Under the pieces are notes generated by a model that saw nothing but the letters and a program-made list of their open reading frames with translations, was not told where the DNA came from and searched no databases. From contig CAJQUW010003414.1 of NCBI GenBank assembly GCA_907163375.1, positions 144,119 through 208,118 on the forward strand: a DNA stretch of 64,000 nucleotides. The letters are read 5' to 3'. This document shows, one piece after another, positions 1 to 11,257 of this stretch. Numbering within the stretch: the first letter of the stretch is position 1; every line of letters starts with the position of its first letter. A program made the position numbers and the translations under genes. This stretch comes from Prostheceraeus crozeri. Lineage: Eukaryota > Platyhelminthes > Polycladida > Euryleptidae.

Positions 1-497
1 CTGTAAAATATCACCATTCCTTCTGCGTTACTATCATGATCATTCAATGTCGTGGTAATTTCTTCAAAACTGCAAACATTTGCATATCTCACATTTGGTA
101 ACAATTGCCAACTAACTGTATTCCCCTCGAGTTCATTTGATGAAATCGAAAGTGTATACAAATTGGTGATACAAATTTTAATGAATGCTGAGTTTCCACT
201 CTACCTAATATACTTACTCTATAATCTGGGTCATTGTTGCTAAATCTGAAGAAGAATAAAATTACTGAAACATGCAACAACTACAAATTTCTGCCACAAG
301 GCGATTCATTGCAATTAGATTTGCCAAAATACTTTCATATACAGATTTCATATGACAATAGCCGTGAATGTAACAAAGAAAGCAGAAGTGAATATATGCA
401 TGTATATTTCAAATTCAATGAAAATCATTACATATTTTTGTAGTAGTAGGTATCACTTTTGCAGCAAAAATTCAGAAGAAAATGTTAAATGATTTTA
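1..497. other. No recognisable gene
   Basis: AT-rich sequence. The short reading frames here have no domain signature or codon structure I recognise. The stretch ends at the TA dinucleotide preceding the mariner-type element. Confidence 0.6.
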
Positions 498-2184
498 CAG
501 GGTGTTCATAAAGTCCGTTCCAGATTTCATTTCATTTGTGTCATTGAACAAATAATCGGATCACTAAAACTTTTTCTTGTGCTTGATGATGAAGGTCAAA
601 AGTTTTGCTCAGGAAGGTATTTGATCAGTATTTAAATTTTTTCATCAACTGTGAAGCGTTAATAGCAAAGACGCGTGTGAGCGTGCTTGAAGCAAAAAAT
701 GAATGATGTCTAACAAGCCTTGTGGAAAAGTTATGTATTGAGAGAGAGATTGACTTGAAACAAATACGTTTTCAATCGGTGATACCTATGAATTCAACTC
801 ACTGCTTAAATGTCATTTAGTTCGCGACGAATAGGACATCATTCATTTTTGGTTTTCCTATTGCCGACACCATGCTGACAATTGAAGAGCGCGTTAAAAT
901 CGAGATAATGATGACACGATTAGAATCTGTAACTTTGGTTGAAAGGCAGTTTAAGAAAGAAGGAGCAATCAAAATCCGTTCCCACATGCATATGAGATCG
1001 ATTTACACTAAAATAAAGGAAACGGACTCTATTTTGGACGCTCCTTTCTCCGGAAGACCGAGCATTGAAGAAGAGAAGGTAGAAGAAGTTGAAACTGTTT
1101 TCCCAGACAATCCTTCCACATCTCTGCGCCAAGCGTCTGTAATGACACAGATTCCGGTCAGCACTATTCGGAAACTCTTCGAGAGTAGTTGAATATGAAG
1201 CTCTACAAAATTGACTTCAACAAACAACTTCTCACCGACGACAGAGCGGCAAGGATTGTGATGCGCAACGAATTTCAAAATCATATTGCCTTTGATGAGA
1301 ACTTCCTATCACGACTGTGCTTTTCCGATGAGGCAACATTTCACCTGTCTGGGCATGTGAATCAGCATAATTGTGTTGTTTGATGAATTCAGAATCCTCA
1401 TGCTGTAGAAGAAGTTCCCATCAAATCTCCGAGAGTCACTGTTTGATGCTCGGTGTTTCGTAGCGAAATCATTGGCCAATACTTTTTTGACTAGACGGCT
1501 TTTTCGAAACAATACAAAAAAATGCTTGAAGAATACTTCGACCCGGAGCTTCGAAGGCTTAGAACAGCTATCCTTCAACAAGATGGTGCGCCACCTCATT
1601 GGTCTCTGGAAGTCGACGCTTTCTTAAATCAACACTTTCTTAAATCAACACTTTCCTGCAAGATGAATTGGTAAAGACGGTCCTTTGCATTGGTCAGCAA
1701 GAAGTCCGGACTTGTCATCTCTCGACTTTCATCTATGCATTAAAAATCGCGTTTACCGAAGGAGGCCTTTTTCTTCGACTAAACTGCATGATTTTATCGA
1801 AGAAGTGATGGCTGTACCTGTTGACCGTCTTGCAGGTGTCTTTGCAACTTTTGAAAGACTTCTACAGCTTTGTCTGCGTGAGGGAGGAGGTCACTTGGAA
1901 TATTATCTCTGACACAACTTTTCCTTGTCTCCCGATTAAAAGATTTGAAGTTGGAATGCATTGTTCTTTTTTCTAAATGAGGTATGGGTCAGGAATCGTG
2001 ATAACTACGTGATTTTTATTTGCCGTCACATGCTGATTAGGAAAAGAGAATACTGATCAAAGACTTTCCTCAACAAAACTTTAGACCTTCATCATCAAGC
2101 ACAAGAAAAAATATTTAGTGATCCGATTATTTGTTTAGTGACAAGAATGAAATGAAATCTAGAATGGACTTAATAAACACCCTG
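498..2184 (+). mobile_element. Tc1/mariner-superfamily element with about 135-bp TIRs
   Basis: The left end starts CAGGGTGTTCATAAAGTCC and the right end, reverse complemented, starts CAGGGTGTTTATTAAGTCC. Similarity between the inverted arms continues inward for about 135 bp, to near 635 and 2050. A TA dinucleotide lies just left of the element (496-497), but the right flank reads CC, so the TA duplication is not intact. The 1.69-kb length and single transposase frame fit the superfamily. Arm divergence and a disrupted coding region point to an old inactive copy. Confidence 0.85.
872..1912 (+). pseudogene. Mariner-type transposase pseudogene
   Basis: This would cut and paste the surrounding element. 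The start at 872 opens a helix-turn-helix N-terminus ending in a GRPS linker, resembling the HTH (DUF4817-like) of invertebrate mariner-type proteins. A second segment (1189-1383, different frame) holds FSDEATFHLSG, which carries the first catalytic Asp. Then QDGAPPHW (near 1578) carries the second, and the third segment (1685-1912) carries SARSPDLSSLDF with the third. The coding sequence is split by at least two frameshifts and a short internal duplication of CTTTCTTAAATCAACA near 1620-1650, so it is dead. The catalytic order and element ends make the family assignment firm; the exact clade is not. Confidence 0.8.
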
Positions 2185-2319
2185 CCACACGAAAGCATAC
2201 CGGAAACTCACATTCATGATGACTTATCGTAATCAATGGATTCAGCAACCCTTGATATGTGCAGTTATTAATGGTATGAACGTCGAGAAAGATCTAACAG
2301 TTCTTGATAAGGGTTGAAT

Positions 2320-2600
2320 CAGTCGTCTTTTATCTCGGCAATGATCGGGTATAATATCATGTAGAATCTTCTCAGCACGCATAGCTTTATTGAAACGTTT
2401 GTGGAAGACGTGATTCGAAGACACTCAAATTTGTCACAGGTCCAGGCTGAAGAAGTTGATGTCCGGCAAACCAGACGACAAGCTCTTTTTTGAACGCGAT
2501 TTAGTTTCCCCTCAAGGTAAGCCGAAAGACAAACTAATGACTGCCTCGTACACTCAAGATCAGGTCTGACCAATCCAAAATTCTTAGGTCGTCATTTGTC
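2320..2600 (-). pseudogene. LINE reverse-transcriptase C-terminal fragment
   Basis: The minus frame reads VRPDLE, then LEGKLNRVQKRACRLVC, which is the conserved region after the RT fingers and palm in CR1/L2/Jockey-type LINEs (the family pattern is VRPxLEYAS...LExxQRRAT). About 85 residues remain. The usual YASxVW is degraded and no RT catalytic motif is adjacent, so this is an isolated 3' fragment unrelated to the neighbouring mariner element. Confidence 0.6.
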
Positions 2601-3600
2601 AATAGCGGTCGCAAAACTTTCAAGGCAGACAATATTAGACCAAGTGTACATATTTTGGGTATGCTCTATCCGATCGCGGGATCAGTTTTTCATTTCAAGT
2701 TGAACTTGTTACTGTAAAAAAGTTTTTTAATATTCAAACAATCATTTTCTAAAAATTTCGTAATTGTATCTAAAACAATCGACAGTTTTTTCATGAAAAT
2801 TGCAGTAGAACATATTTAAAACATGTCCTGTCTGATAATGTTGTCGATTTTGCATTTCCGTGGTTCTTGTAACTATGAATACCGTATAATAATTCATGCA
2901 ATCATTATTTTTGAATTTCATATTTATGAGTAGTATGTAGAGAACATACGTGGCAATAGTCACCATAACGAGGTAAAAAGTATCTTAGTATCAATTAACA
3001 TATTTACTGGACCACATATCCTCAACGCAAACTATGGAAGTTGCAAATCAACTTAAAACTCAAAAGTCTTATCAATAGAGGTGAAATCCAAAAATGTCAG
3101 AAAAATGTGGTCGTAAATTTTCACCATGTGGCTCCTTTGGATAAAATATTGGGTCTACAAAAACATCCACGACTCAGAGACAGCCAACACAAAGTTTGGA
3201 AAAGTCACTGTAGGAGTACTTCAAACAATTATTCGTTCCGGCGTGAGACAAAAAAAGCCGAGGGGGTCATAGTGCCTTCCCCCCCTTTAGACAAATAGCG
3301 TTTAGCCAGGGATATCTAGTCCCGGGATAGGAATGTTGTGTCAACTTTCCTTTTCTGCTGACGAGAGTAGGGTTACACTGTCAGATCGCCATTTACTCTG
3401 TGAAGGAAATGGTAAACAGTGTCACAGAGGTCGGCTTGCAATAGAGTTATGTATGCTTGTGTGAGCTGTGTGCATGAAGGTGGCTGCCTATTGTTTATTA
3501 AATGAGGCGGTTTTTGCAATATCGATTAATTGCAGGCTGCAATGCCGATGTGTCGCATTAGGATTTCCACGCTGTGTTGTGTTGATGTCTGCTGCTCGAT
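2601..3600. other. No recognisable gene
   Basis: Only short frames without recognisable domains. A slightly more GC-rich patch lies near 3240-3480. Confidence 0.5.
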
Positions 3601-4208
3601 ATGGGTTACAGCTGTTGTGTGGCAAATTGTAGAAGCAACTACTACAAGCCATTGAAAGGACAGACACCGGAAGAGAAGATCCCCGTGTTTAGATTTCCAG
3701 CCGATGAACACCAAAGGCAGTTATGGTTAAAAGCAATAAAACGTCAGGATACTGTCGACGGCAAACTTGTGGAATTCTTACCATTGGATAGACGTAGAGC
3801 ATGTGCTATACATTCTCGACCTGATGACTTCCTCACCGAATCTTCCGACAGCAGAAATCGCCTCGAATTCCGTGCTTCTAGGAGATTGAAAACAATTCGC
3901 TTAAAACCATCCACAGTTCCCTCTGTCTTCCCATCTGCGCCTTCTTACATGACTTCAAATGTTATTACTAATACTAAACGGAATACTTCATTGGCGTCCT
4001 CGTCTTCGTGGACTGACAATGATAATGATAAGTAATGGAATCATATGATGCTTTCCTATTAATGGACAGATGTTTCAATTTCGAGGAACTTGTGGAAAAA
4101 ATCAAACATTTGACTCCTCTATCTAATCGTTTCTATTTTTGCTTGTCGATCATCGCGAATGATGTACTTCCAGATGTTCCAGTCGTTACTAGTTATAATT
4201 TCTGCTAA
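3601..4208 (+). pseudogene. THAP-domain protein fragment
   Basis: The ORF from ATG 3601 begins MGYSCCVANCRSNY, then FRFPADEHQRQLWLKAI, and later CAIHSRPDDF. This order matches the C2CH THAP zinc finger (Cys-Cys, FxxFP-like hydrophobic strand, Trp, Cys-x2-His-F). The C-terminal part is Ser/Thr-rich and the frame stops at 4035. A further frame from ATG 4035 (MESYDAFLLMDRC, to about 4207) resembles the segment after THAP in transposon-derived THAP proteins. THAP domains bind DNA in host regulators and in P-type or Harbinger-type transposases. I see no DDE domain, so this is a fragment of a transposase or of a host THAP gene. Confidence 0.65.
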
Positions 4209-4326
4209 ATGACTTGACTGACTATTCACTTGCATTACAGCATTTAATGTTTGAAGTTCAACAAATTAACCTTATAGTCTTTGAGGTCACCCTGCTCATC
4301 TCAAATTTGCTGCTTTCTTCTGTCAG

Positions 4327-4521
4327 GTTGTCAAAGTGATGCAATGGGATATTCCTACAAAGGTGCGGTAAATACATCGGCATCGGGAAAGAAGTGTCTA
4401 CCTTGGAATAAAGTCAACAGTCTGCTTTTTGAAAACGTTTTTCGTGCTCACGGATTTCAGGGTCGCTATTATTCGATTTTTGCATTAATTTCATGGAATA
4501 GTAGTCAACCCGAGTCAAGCG
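4327..4521 (+). CDS. Exon with N-terminal half of a kringle domain
   Basis: The acceptor tttcttctgtcag precedes 4327, and the donor gtaagt follows 4521. The open frame reads CQSDAMGYSYKG, then GKKCLPWNKV. This is the kringle start, with Cys1, a G-x-x-Y-x-G motif, and Cys2 in CLPW, as in t-PA-type kringles. Both exon edges fall after the first base of a codon (phase 1-1), the usual symmetry for extracellular modules. The exon at 16107 has the matching phase and supplies cysteines 3-6. The spacer between CLPW and the third cysteine is longer than usual, about 70 rather than 30 residues. Kringles are disulphide-bonded extracellular binding modules. An exon between the two halves, or an alternative splice, cannot be excluded. 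Confidence 0.65.
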
Positions 4522-6850
4522 GTAAGTACAAATTGGTTAAGCACATAGAAGGCGGATTGCTAGATATATATATATGTTTTCTTGAGCGGACATCAAATCT
4601 CCAACATATATTTCAGCGGAAGCAATATTAATTCAAAGTATTCATCTATTAGTGTGTCATTTTATGTTGTATGGTTTGCGAATCTATTTGTGGACTTATC
4701 AATAGAAAAGCTTTCAATACTAATATTTTTCTTAGAGTGACCGCAGACGGCAACAATATGAAACAACATCTCTCACTGACGTTGTATGATCGCATCAATG
4801 AATTGCAGCTTAAATTATGCGCTGCCCAGTCAACCCGTACACGTGTAATACACGTGTATTTTTGATGTAAATGAAAATACACCACTTTTACACGTGTAAT
4901 GCACGTGTTATTATTTATGACTTGTTGCAAAGGTTAATTTTATAATTTCAATGTTATACTAATGCCAGGGTGCATGAATCTCAAGTCACAGTCATTTATA
5001 TTCTACTGCAGCTATACACTAAGTGGTAACAACAAGACATCCATATAAACGATTGATACCATATGAAAACGACGTCAAAATTGCACTATCACAACGATTT
5101 TGACTATTGATTCTCTAAATTCACAGAATACACATGCAAATAAATGACAATGTGCTATTCATTTTAGGCGAAATTCCTTCTTGGAAGCAATTAAATTTAT
5201 TCACTTTTTCATCAACTGATCCGAACAAAGCTTCGTTGATGTGTTAATTAACGTTCTTTAAAAGCATGCAAAAATATTTGGTAGGCCATGAGATAATCCA
5301 GAAATTTAAATTATATTTGTATTTTGTTCAAATGCTAGAGTCCGATTAATTCATCATTTCGGCATTAATCGCTGTGAAGATTTAGGCTGTAAAAATCCAT
5401 TTAAAAATCCTCTGCAATGCTATAATCGAGTTTTCATGTCTCAAAATTGATAGTAGGGTGCTTTGTATTCACATTCACTCATGTTTATTCGCATTATCTG
5501 AGACATTGTCAATCATCTGAGCTGCACGATAGCTGTTTTCCAATGGGTAGAAAATTTGATTCAAAAGCATACATTGACTTCTATGGTTAGCATGTGCTAT
5601 TGAATTTTGAATATGGTTCTCTTCGATTTCTTTGTCATCTTCCTAATTAGCTGCTGTCGATTTCTTTGATCATGCATGGAAGTCTATGATCTATATTGGT
5701 TTGGAAACTTAGCTACACATGCAGCAACATAGCATAATGTTGTGAATTCAAATTTGAACACCGCTTCATTGCGATATGTCTGGCTCATCAATGAACATTG
5801 ATCAAGTGGAATTATTGAAGTCTGCAGGATGAAGTCAATTTGATGATCAATTGAAATATTTGGAAAATGGAACTTGATCACATTTTGTGACGAATTGCTA
5901 TCATATTGCTTTATCTGTGATGAAGTCCGGTGAGCTTTACATTTTGTTTCTTAGAATATGCATGCATGATGTAGAGTATTTTTTTCTCCAGACATATGCG
6001 CTTTAAAATATTAATTCTTTGATATTTTCTGAAGTAACAATCGAGTTTCACTTGCATGTATATCTTTCTGGAAAGCTGTTAATCGCATTCCATGTCATAT
6101 GTCTCACGATTAACATGGCAAGGTCAGAATGGCAATGGCAATGAATGTGATCTTTTAGGATTGAATGCTTTTTGTAGTGTAGGCCCTACACGAGATTAAT
6201 TATTTGATATTACAACTGATTTGAATAAGTTTACAATTCACAAAATGTATCAGAATATTTTTCCTATTACAAGTTTATATTTTATAAGTTTGCAAGTTAT
6301 ATTTTGTAGATAGGATGGTTTGTAAATTCAAAATCACCAGGGACGGAGCTAATACGTTGACTGATTTTTTGAAGCTGATTATCAACGTCACATCAAGTGA
6401 AGAAATATTTTCACCAATGCAGTAAATGGCTACTTCTCATTTCTGTTTTATAACTATTTGTTTAATCTATTATATTTCAAAAACACCAAGTTCATGTTGT
6501 AAATCGCTGCTTTGCTTTCAAAATCGCTTATTCAGCTCGTTGCATCAAGTCAAGGATAAAAGAACATCTCTCACAGAATAATAGTGCTGTTTTTCAACAT
6601 CTACAGACTCATCCCAATTGTTCACAGCCTATTTCATGGACGATACTTCATCGTGGATTGAATACTACTCAAAAGAGACTCACGTTAGAAGCTATGTACA
6701 TTCGGCAACATGCAGGCTCCCTAATGAACGGATGTTAAGGTGTAAATATAGACACTCATGTAACGGGTTCATCCAAGTTAATGTTTCTCTTCTAGCTGTA
6801 CTCAAAGTTTGTTTAAATAGGCCCACCTTTTACCACTCTCTTCTGCTTTA
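4522..6850. other. Presumed intron, no gene recognised
   Basis: About 2.3 kb of AT-rich sequence without a recognisable coding domain. It contains the CACGTG cluster described separately. Longer frames near 6618-6860 and 6990-7211 show no known domain. Confidence 0.5.
4836..4912. repeat. CACGTG palindrome cluster
   Basis: Four CACGTG cores occur in two pairs, ACACGTGTAATACACGTGT and a near copy about 50 bp later. Each pair is itself a near-palindrome. The left flank CCCAGTCAACC recurs in inverted orientation at about 7530-7552 next to another GTACACGTGTAC, so this is probably a dispersed repeat and not a host E-box enhancer. Confidence 0.55.
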
Positions 6851-6863
6851 TTTATTGTAAGTA

Positions 6864-6895
6864 ACCTTAACAAAGCCGCAAGGCGAAATATTGGT
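6864..6895 (+). ncRNA. Decayed hammerhead-ribozyme-like remnant
   Basis: AAGCCGCAAGGCGAAA is the stem II (GCC/GGC with a GCAA tetraloop) and GAAA part of a hammerhead core. The usual preceding CTGATGA is not present; the sequence reads CTTAACA. PLEs commonly carry such motifs in their terminal regions, so this may mark a very degraded PLE 3' end. No catalysis is expected. Confidence 0.35.
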
Positions 6896-7659
6896 TATCG
6901 TAATAAATCAATTTAGTATCCGCAGAAGGTTATTTTTCATCACGCTTCCACTCCGGATACGAGGATCACCTGCATATTATTTGGAATAAATGACAAATAT
7001 TTATAACTTTATTTTCAATTTATTTCCAGGATTGCTTGCCACCTGGATGAATTTTCATAACATTTCCTCAACCCCTGATTGGAAATTTGAATTTATGAAC
7101 TTTGGAATAAAGCTACTTATGAAGTTGTCAGACGTCATTGAAGTGGATGAGATGGTTTTGGCTAGATATGGAATATTTGTGAATTCCTGTGATTTACAGT
7201 TTCTAATGTGAAAGTCTTTTACTCCAAAAAATGTGCTTCTACTTATTCGGTGTCTTATAAACTTTCCTGTTGTGGGCTATAGATTTCACATTTGACCGAC
7301 CATTTAAAGCGATTTATGTGTGTTATGCATGCTCAGAGCAAATATAAGTTAAGAAGCGCTCGGAATAGCTAGGAGGTAATATAATGCAGATATGAATTCG
7401 GAACAAATTTCTAAGCAATCTAGCTAGAGGTTGGGTATGTTCGAAGCAATAAAAGAATGAAACGCCAAAATAAACTAGCATTGAATTTTAAGGCGTGAAA
7501 GGAGTGTAATTTTGGTGTATTTGTACACGTGTACTGGTTGACTGGGTGTAATGTTATTTGTGGACGATAAGCTATGAAAAGAACAGAAAATTCTTTATAA
7601 ACTGGCAAACAGTGTGTGTGGGTGTTTTATAGCATGGGTCTAAAGCCTCCAACAGAGAT

Positions 7660-7750
7660 GTTGATACAACACGGACCACTTAAATACTGTTGAAATTCAA
7701 TCGATTCTCATGCCTTCCAGTTGTGTCACACATCAGAGTGTCATACATAC
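7660..7750 (+). repeat. Short copy of the foldback-repeat arm
   Basis: GGACCACTTAAAT, then TTGAAATTCAATCGATT, TCATGCCTTCCAG and GTGTCATACAT follow the same order as the left arm of the foldback element at about 23345-23425, at roughly 80-85% identity by eye. It marks a dispersed family. Confidence 0.6.
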
Positions 7751-8448
7751 AGAATTAGATTGTTTAAGCTTGTCACTTTGCTAGGAGTGCAAAAACTGAT
7801 TCAAAACGATGTCACATGCAGGAACTTACTAAGTGGGTAAATAGAAACTTTTACTGCCTTACATAGATAGGAGAAATACTCGTCCGTCGCTTGCGGATTG
7901 CTGTGAATTCCTTCAAAATACTTCGATCGTCAAGATTCCTTCAGATTCGAAATATTCAGATCATTGCGCAAAGTTTTCGCGATAATGTTGTGCCCTCCGA
8001 TCATTATTAAAAAAAATAATCAGGCGCACGGAAAAACACTGACAAACTTCTCTGTAAATGTAGAACTTGACATCGTCTGTGTTTGAAATTTAAGCGGATG
8101 CAATAGTCGCGCAGTCCAAAAGATACTTTTATTGTTGTCATCTTTTTGATCTGGAAACACGACCTTTTATTTCCATGAACAAACATCAAGGCATTACGTA
8201 ATCATTCAATGCGATTCTATGCAGCAATAGAAACATTATAGTGACAGTCTAGAGATAATGAACGGCGTCACCTGCAGGTGTATTGACAAAGGACAATTCC
8301 ATTCACCAAATGAGAACAACAATAGTTAGCATCAAACAGTCTGCGTCTCTTTGCTGTGTGATCCCGTTGATAACAGTCACTGAAGCTTCGAACAATTTGA
8401 CGGGTTTAATGTTGAACTGGCTGCTCGTTGTCCGATTGCTATGGTATT

Positions 8449-8970
8449 CGCCATTTTGTCAGGCTGTCGTGCGGTCGCCGCGCGTGCACGGCTCCTGCTA
8501 GCGTCATGCTTCTGCTTGGTTTGCTTCGCCTGTACTTAAATTATCATTGTTTGCTTGCACAGTTTTTACCTTATATTTGATCCACCCTTGCATCACCTGA
8601 CTGCATATATCTCCACTTGGCACTTGCTCAACGACTTTTCGGATCAATTGCGGGTTTATTCTCCTCGCTGGACAATACACGTTTTCTGCTATTCTACTAT
8701 CGCTCGCCATTGTCACTGGCTTAGTCATCGTCTCAAACCCAGCAACATTTCCCTTGTACATTACACCTCGTCTGCATCCTATTACCTGCGCGCTATATCC
8801 TGCCTTACCTTCTCCAACATCTTTCTGCAGTGCTGTGTGACGTGTTGCCCTGCATCATTCAACCCTATGACTTATTGTGACCTTCAGCCAGAGACGCGCT
8901 TTAATGTTTCTTTGTAAAAGCTCTTACCGATTCCTGATATGTAAGACTTTAATAAAGATATATTATTATT
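8449..8970 (+). mobile_element. Short LINE/SINE-type insertion with ATT tail
   Basis: Its boundaries come from comparison with the empty-site copy near 15100. The insert starts GC-rich (CGCCATTTTGTCAGG, then GTCGCCGCGCGTGC) and ends AATAAAGATATATT followed by ATT repeats, where the tail merges with the target ATT. No tRNA-type A or B box is visible at the 5' end. A GC-rich start and an (ATT)n tail are also seen in the full LINE at 50.3-53.7 kb. This is probably a non-autonomous or internally deleted LINE relative. Confidence 0.65.
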
Positions 8971-8973
8971 ATT

Positions 8974-9282
8974 ATGTCAGCAGATTGTGTGGATTGTTTT
9001 GACTCCAAAAGTGAACGCGTGAGCCAGCCAGTTGTTATATGCGATGACATTCAAAATTTTATTGATGAACTCGCTTACAGAAAACAAATTGATTCAAATG
9101 ATTTTGTCAAGATCGGCATTGATAATGGAAAGGAATCTCTGAAAGAGAATTTGCAGCAAATAGAAGATTGTTCCTATACTCATTTCCATGGAATCGAACA
9201 CAAGCAAATGTGCTTATGGAATCAATACATATATATTTGTCAAGTTACATGTATATTTTGTAATGAAAGATATCAACATTAA
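8974..9282 (+). pseudogene. Fragment of a transposon-type protein with a KIGID motif
   Basis: The open frame has VVICDDIQNFIDELAYRK, then VKIGIDNGKESLKENL. I recall a widespread invertebrate family of transposon-like uncharacterised proteins with a CDD...I...KIGIDGGGGFLK core. Here the glycine run is degraded. In the uninterrupted repeat copy the frame would continue upstream, so the ATG at 8974 is probably not a true start. About 100 residues remain. Function is unknown; an RNase-H-like role is speculation. Confidence 0.4.
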
Positions 9283-9756
9283 CCCTCCGAGACCTGAGGG
9301 GGGAGCGGTCCAGTAGACACCTTTTACAAATTCCTTCTTTATCTGCATAAATCGATATGAAATCATAAGGAAAGTTGATTTTTAAGTAAAACAATGTTGT
9401 TTCCGCGCAGTAGGTTGATATAACTAATCCCTTGAGTGTCTTTCAGACTTCTCAGTAAACACATGCAAAAATGTGGTGCTTTTGTAATTCAACAACATCT
9501 ACCAAAGTATCAGTAGTATAGGGTATGACATCCGGCGCATCGCTTCGCTCGCACCGGATGTTACACCTTGCGAGATTTCAAAAATTTGCGTAGTCTATAA
9601 ATTTCAAAAATTTAGGTAGTCTCCAAATTTCAAAATTTAGGCAGTCCAAAAAATATCACGTGCTCGAAAATTTCACGTAGTCAAAATTTAAGTAGACTAA
9701 AAATTTAGGTAGTCTAAGAATTTCAGAATATTGTATTCAAAATATTTGTTAAAAAA
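9283..9756. other. Non-coding stretch with hairpin and ATTTAGGTAGTC-like repeats
   Basis: ACATCCGG at 9528-9535 pairs with CCGGATGT at 9554-9561 around a GC-rich loop containing CGCTTCGCTCG. From 9575 to 9725 the phrase AAAATTTAGGTAGTCT recurs irregularly about six times. No gene is seen. It immediately precedes the next reading frame and may be part of the same element. Confidence 0.55.
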
Positions 9757-10329
9757 ATGGATGAAACAAAAGTGGAAGAAACCTCAAAAGTGGAAGGAAC
9801 TTCGACGGCGACGAGAATGGAAGGAACTTCGGGAATATATCCTTCGTTATCTCAATTAAAAATAACTGAATTGAATAAAGAAAAACACAAATATAGAGTA
9901 CGTTATATGAAAGATGAGGAATCTCAATTATTATTAAGATTAGAGCATTATAAAAAATAAAGAAAAAGATGGTCTAAAGTTAAGAATGTAACGCAAAGTA
10001 TTGGAATATTTTTAACAATAAGTTTAGGTGCTTTAACAATTGTTATATCTTCAGGTGTTTTAGTATTTCCAGTAGCTGATACTGTTTTAACAGGTATGGG
10101 TGTTTTTACAACTTCACTTGTTACAATGTTAGATAAATCTTTAACAACTAAGAAACGAAAATCATTAAAAACTAAACATTTACACATTAAAGAAGTCCAT
10201 GACAAATTACATTACTACTTTCAAAAAGTCTGTGATGATAATGTTATTACGTTGGATGAAATTGAAAAATTTGATCAAATAGCTAATGAAGCTAATAAAA
10301 TATCTCTTCAATTACAGACACAAGAATAG
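9757..10329 (+). pseudogene. Interrupted frame for a small hydrophobic-hairpin protein
   Basis: The sequence begins MDETKVEETSKVEGTS and has a charged segment rich in Lys, Glu and Tyr. A hydrophobic stretch with SLGALTIVISSGVLVF then leads to a Lys-rich, helix-prone tail. I do not recognise the family with certainty. Proteins of this layout occur near virus-like elements in aquatic invertebrate genomes, but that is recall, not proof. The copy looks broken. Its downstream neighbour is a Gypsy remnant that may have inserted beside it. Confidence 0.35.
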
Positions 10330-10335
10330 ATAAGA

Positions 10336-10935
10336 ATGCTGTTTAAAGGTAGAAACCTCAGAACTATAAATTTGGACACTGCTGAAGTTGTCCTGCTGAA
10401 GCCTCCTTGCGAAGTCTTCGTATTGAACAGAATTGGACGACTACTGAACGTCATGGATCGTGATGACGGAAGTGTTCACAGAAGACACTTAGACCAAGTC
10501 ACGTTTACGCCGCCTAACATCACGAATGCTTTAAGTATCCCTCAGCACAACCGTAACATAGACCGTAATGTAAATTCTGAACGCACTCTTCCTTCTCCAA
10601 CCATTCAGTCAGACACGCCGTCTTCTTCTTCTCTTCCCTCTGACAAAGCATGCACACCAACCATCCACACACCTCCGGCTCCTTACTCGCCTCCTGCAGT
10701 ACCTTCCAAAACCAATTCTCTGTCATCTACGACCACAAGTGGTTCTCCTGCGAATGGGTGTTCATCGGCTACTCCTGATCCGATGGTTCCTTCGAATTCG
10801 GGCCATGGTACGTGTGTTCCTTCGAATTCAACCAATGGTACGTGTGTTCCTACGAACAATGGTACGACTAGTGCTCTTCCAAGACGAAGCCAACGGTTTC
10901 GCCGTAAACCAAGCAAGTACGATGACTTCTGCTGA
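10336..10935 (+). pseudogene. Ty3/Gypsy pol C-terminal fossil
   Basis: The frame contains VFVLNRIGRLLNVMDRDDG and then VHRRHLDQV, matching the end of Gypsy integrases, where an SH3-like barrel is followed by VHRRHVDHL-type residues. A Ser/Thr/Pro-rich tail follows and ends RRSQRFRRKPSKYDDF, the typical basic tail before the polypurine tract. A purine-rich tract (GACGGGGAGGAA) and an LTR follow directly. Everything upstream (gag, protease, RT, most of integrase, 5' LTR) is absent, so this is a broken fossil. Confidence 0.75.
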
Positions 10936-10945
10936 CGGGGAGGAA

Positions 10946-11257
10946 TGTGACAGTGCGCCGCTACCTTATGCCGCGTTTTGGTGAACTGCTCTCGATTCTC
11001 CCTGATGGGAAATCGAAACTACAATTCAAATTCTCCCAAAAATATTATGTACGGGATTTTGCCTCCAATAAATTTCCCTTTGGAAATTGAGTATTTTCAT
11101 ATATTTTATTTTTGTAAATATGCACTTGTAAATTCCTTGTTTAACCGCATCATTGTGAGTGACTTTAACGGTCGTTCACAATCTAGTATAAAACTAGCAG
11201 CACAGAGTAATTGGTTTTGGAATAAATCGCTTCCTGTTACCTGCGACTTCTACAACA
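10946..11257 (+). mobile_element. 3' LTR of the Ty3/Gypsy fossil
   Basis: It begins TGTGACAGTGCG directly after the polypurine tract and ends CTTCTACAACA, giving TG...CA termini and about 312 bp. Without the 5' LTR, age cannot be estimated by LTR comparison. Confidence 0.65.

Larger units (their letters stand above)
7795..9282 (+). mobile_element. Dispersed repeat copy, interrupted by a LINE-type insertion
   Basis: The segment 7800-8448 is related to the reverse complement of about 15090-15480. Shared landmarks are GCGGATTGCTGTGAATTCC, CCTCCGATCATT, AACTTCTCTGTA and GATTGCTATGGTATT. In the 15-kb copy, GGTATT runs straight into ATGTCAGCAGATTGTG. Here about 520 bp lie between these two landmarks, and the family then resumes at 8971 with the reading frame described next. 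The repeat is probably a decayed transposon. Confidence 0.65.

Noticed and set aside
4836-4912. Functional E-box enhancer (four CACGTG)
   Set aside because: An inverted related copy near 7530 with the same flank shows it is part of a dispersed repeat; no promoter lies nearby.
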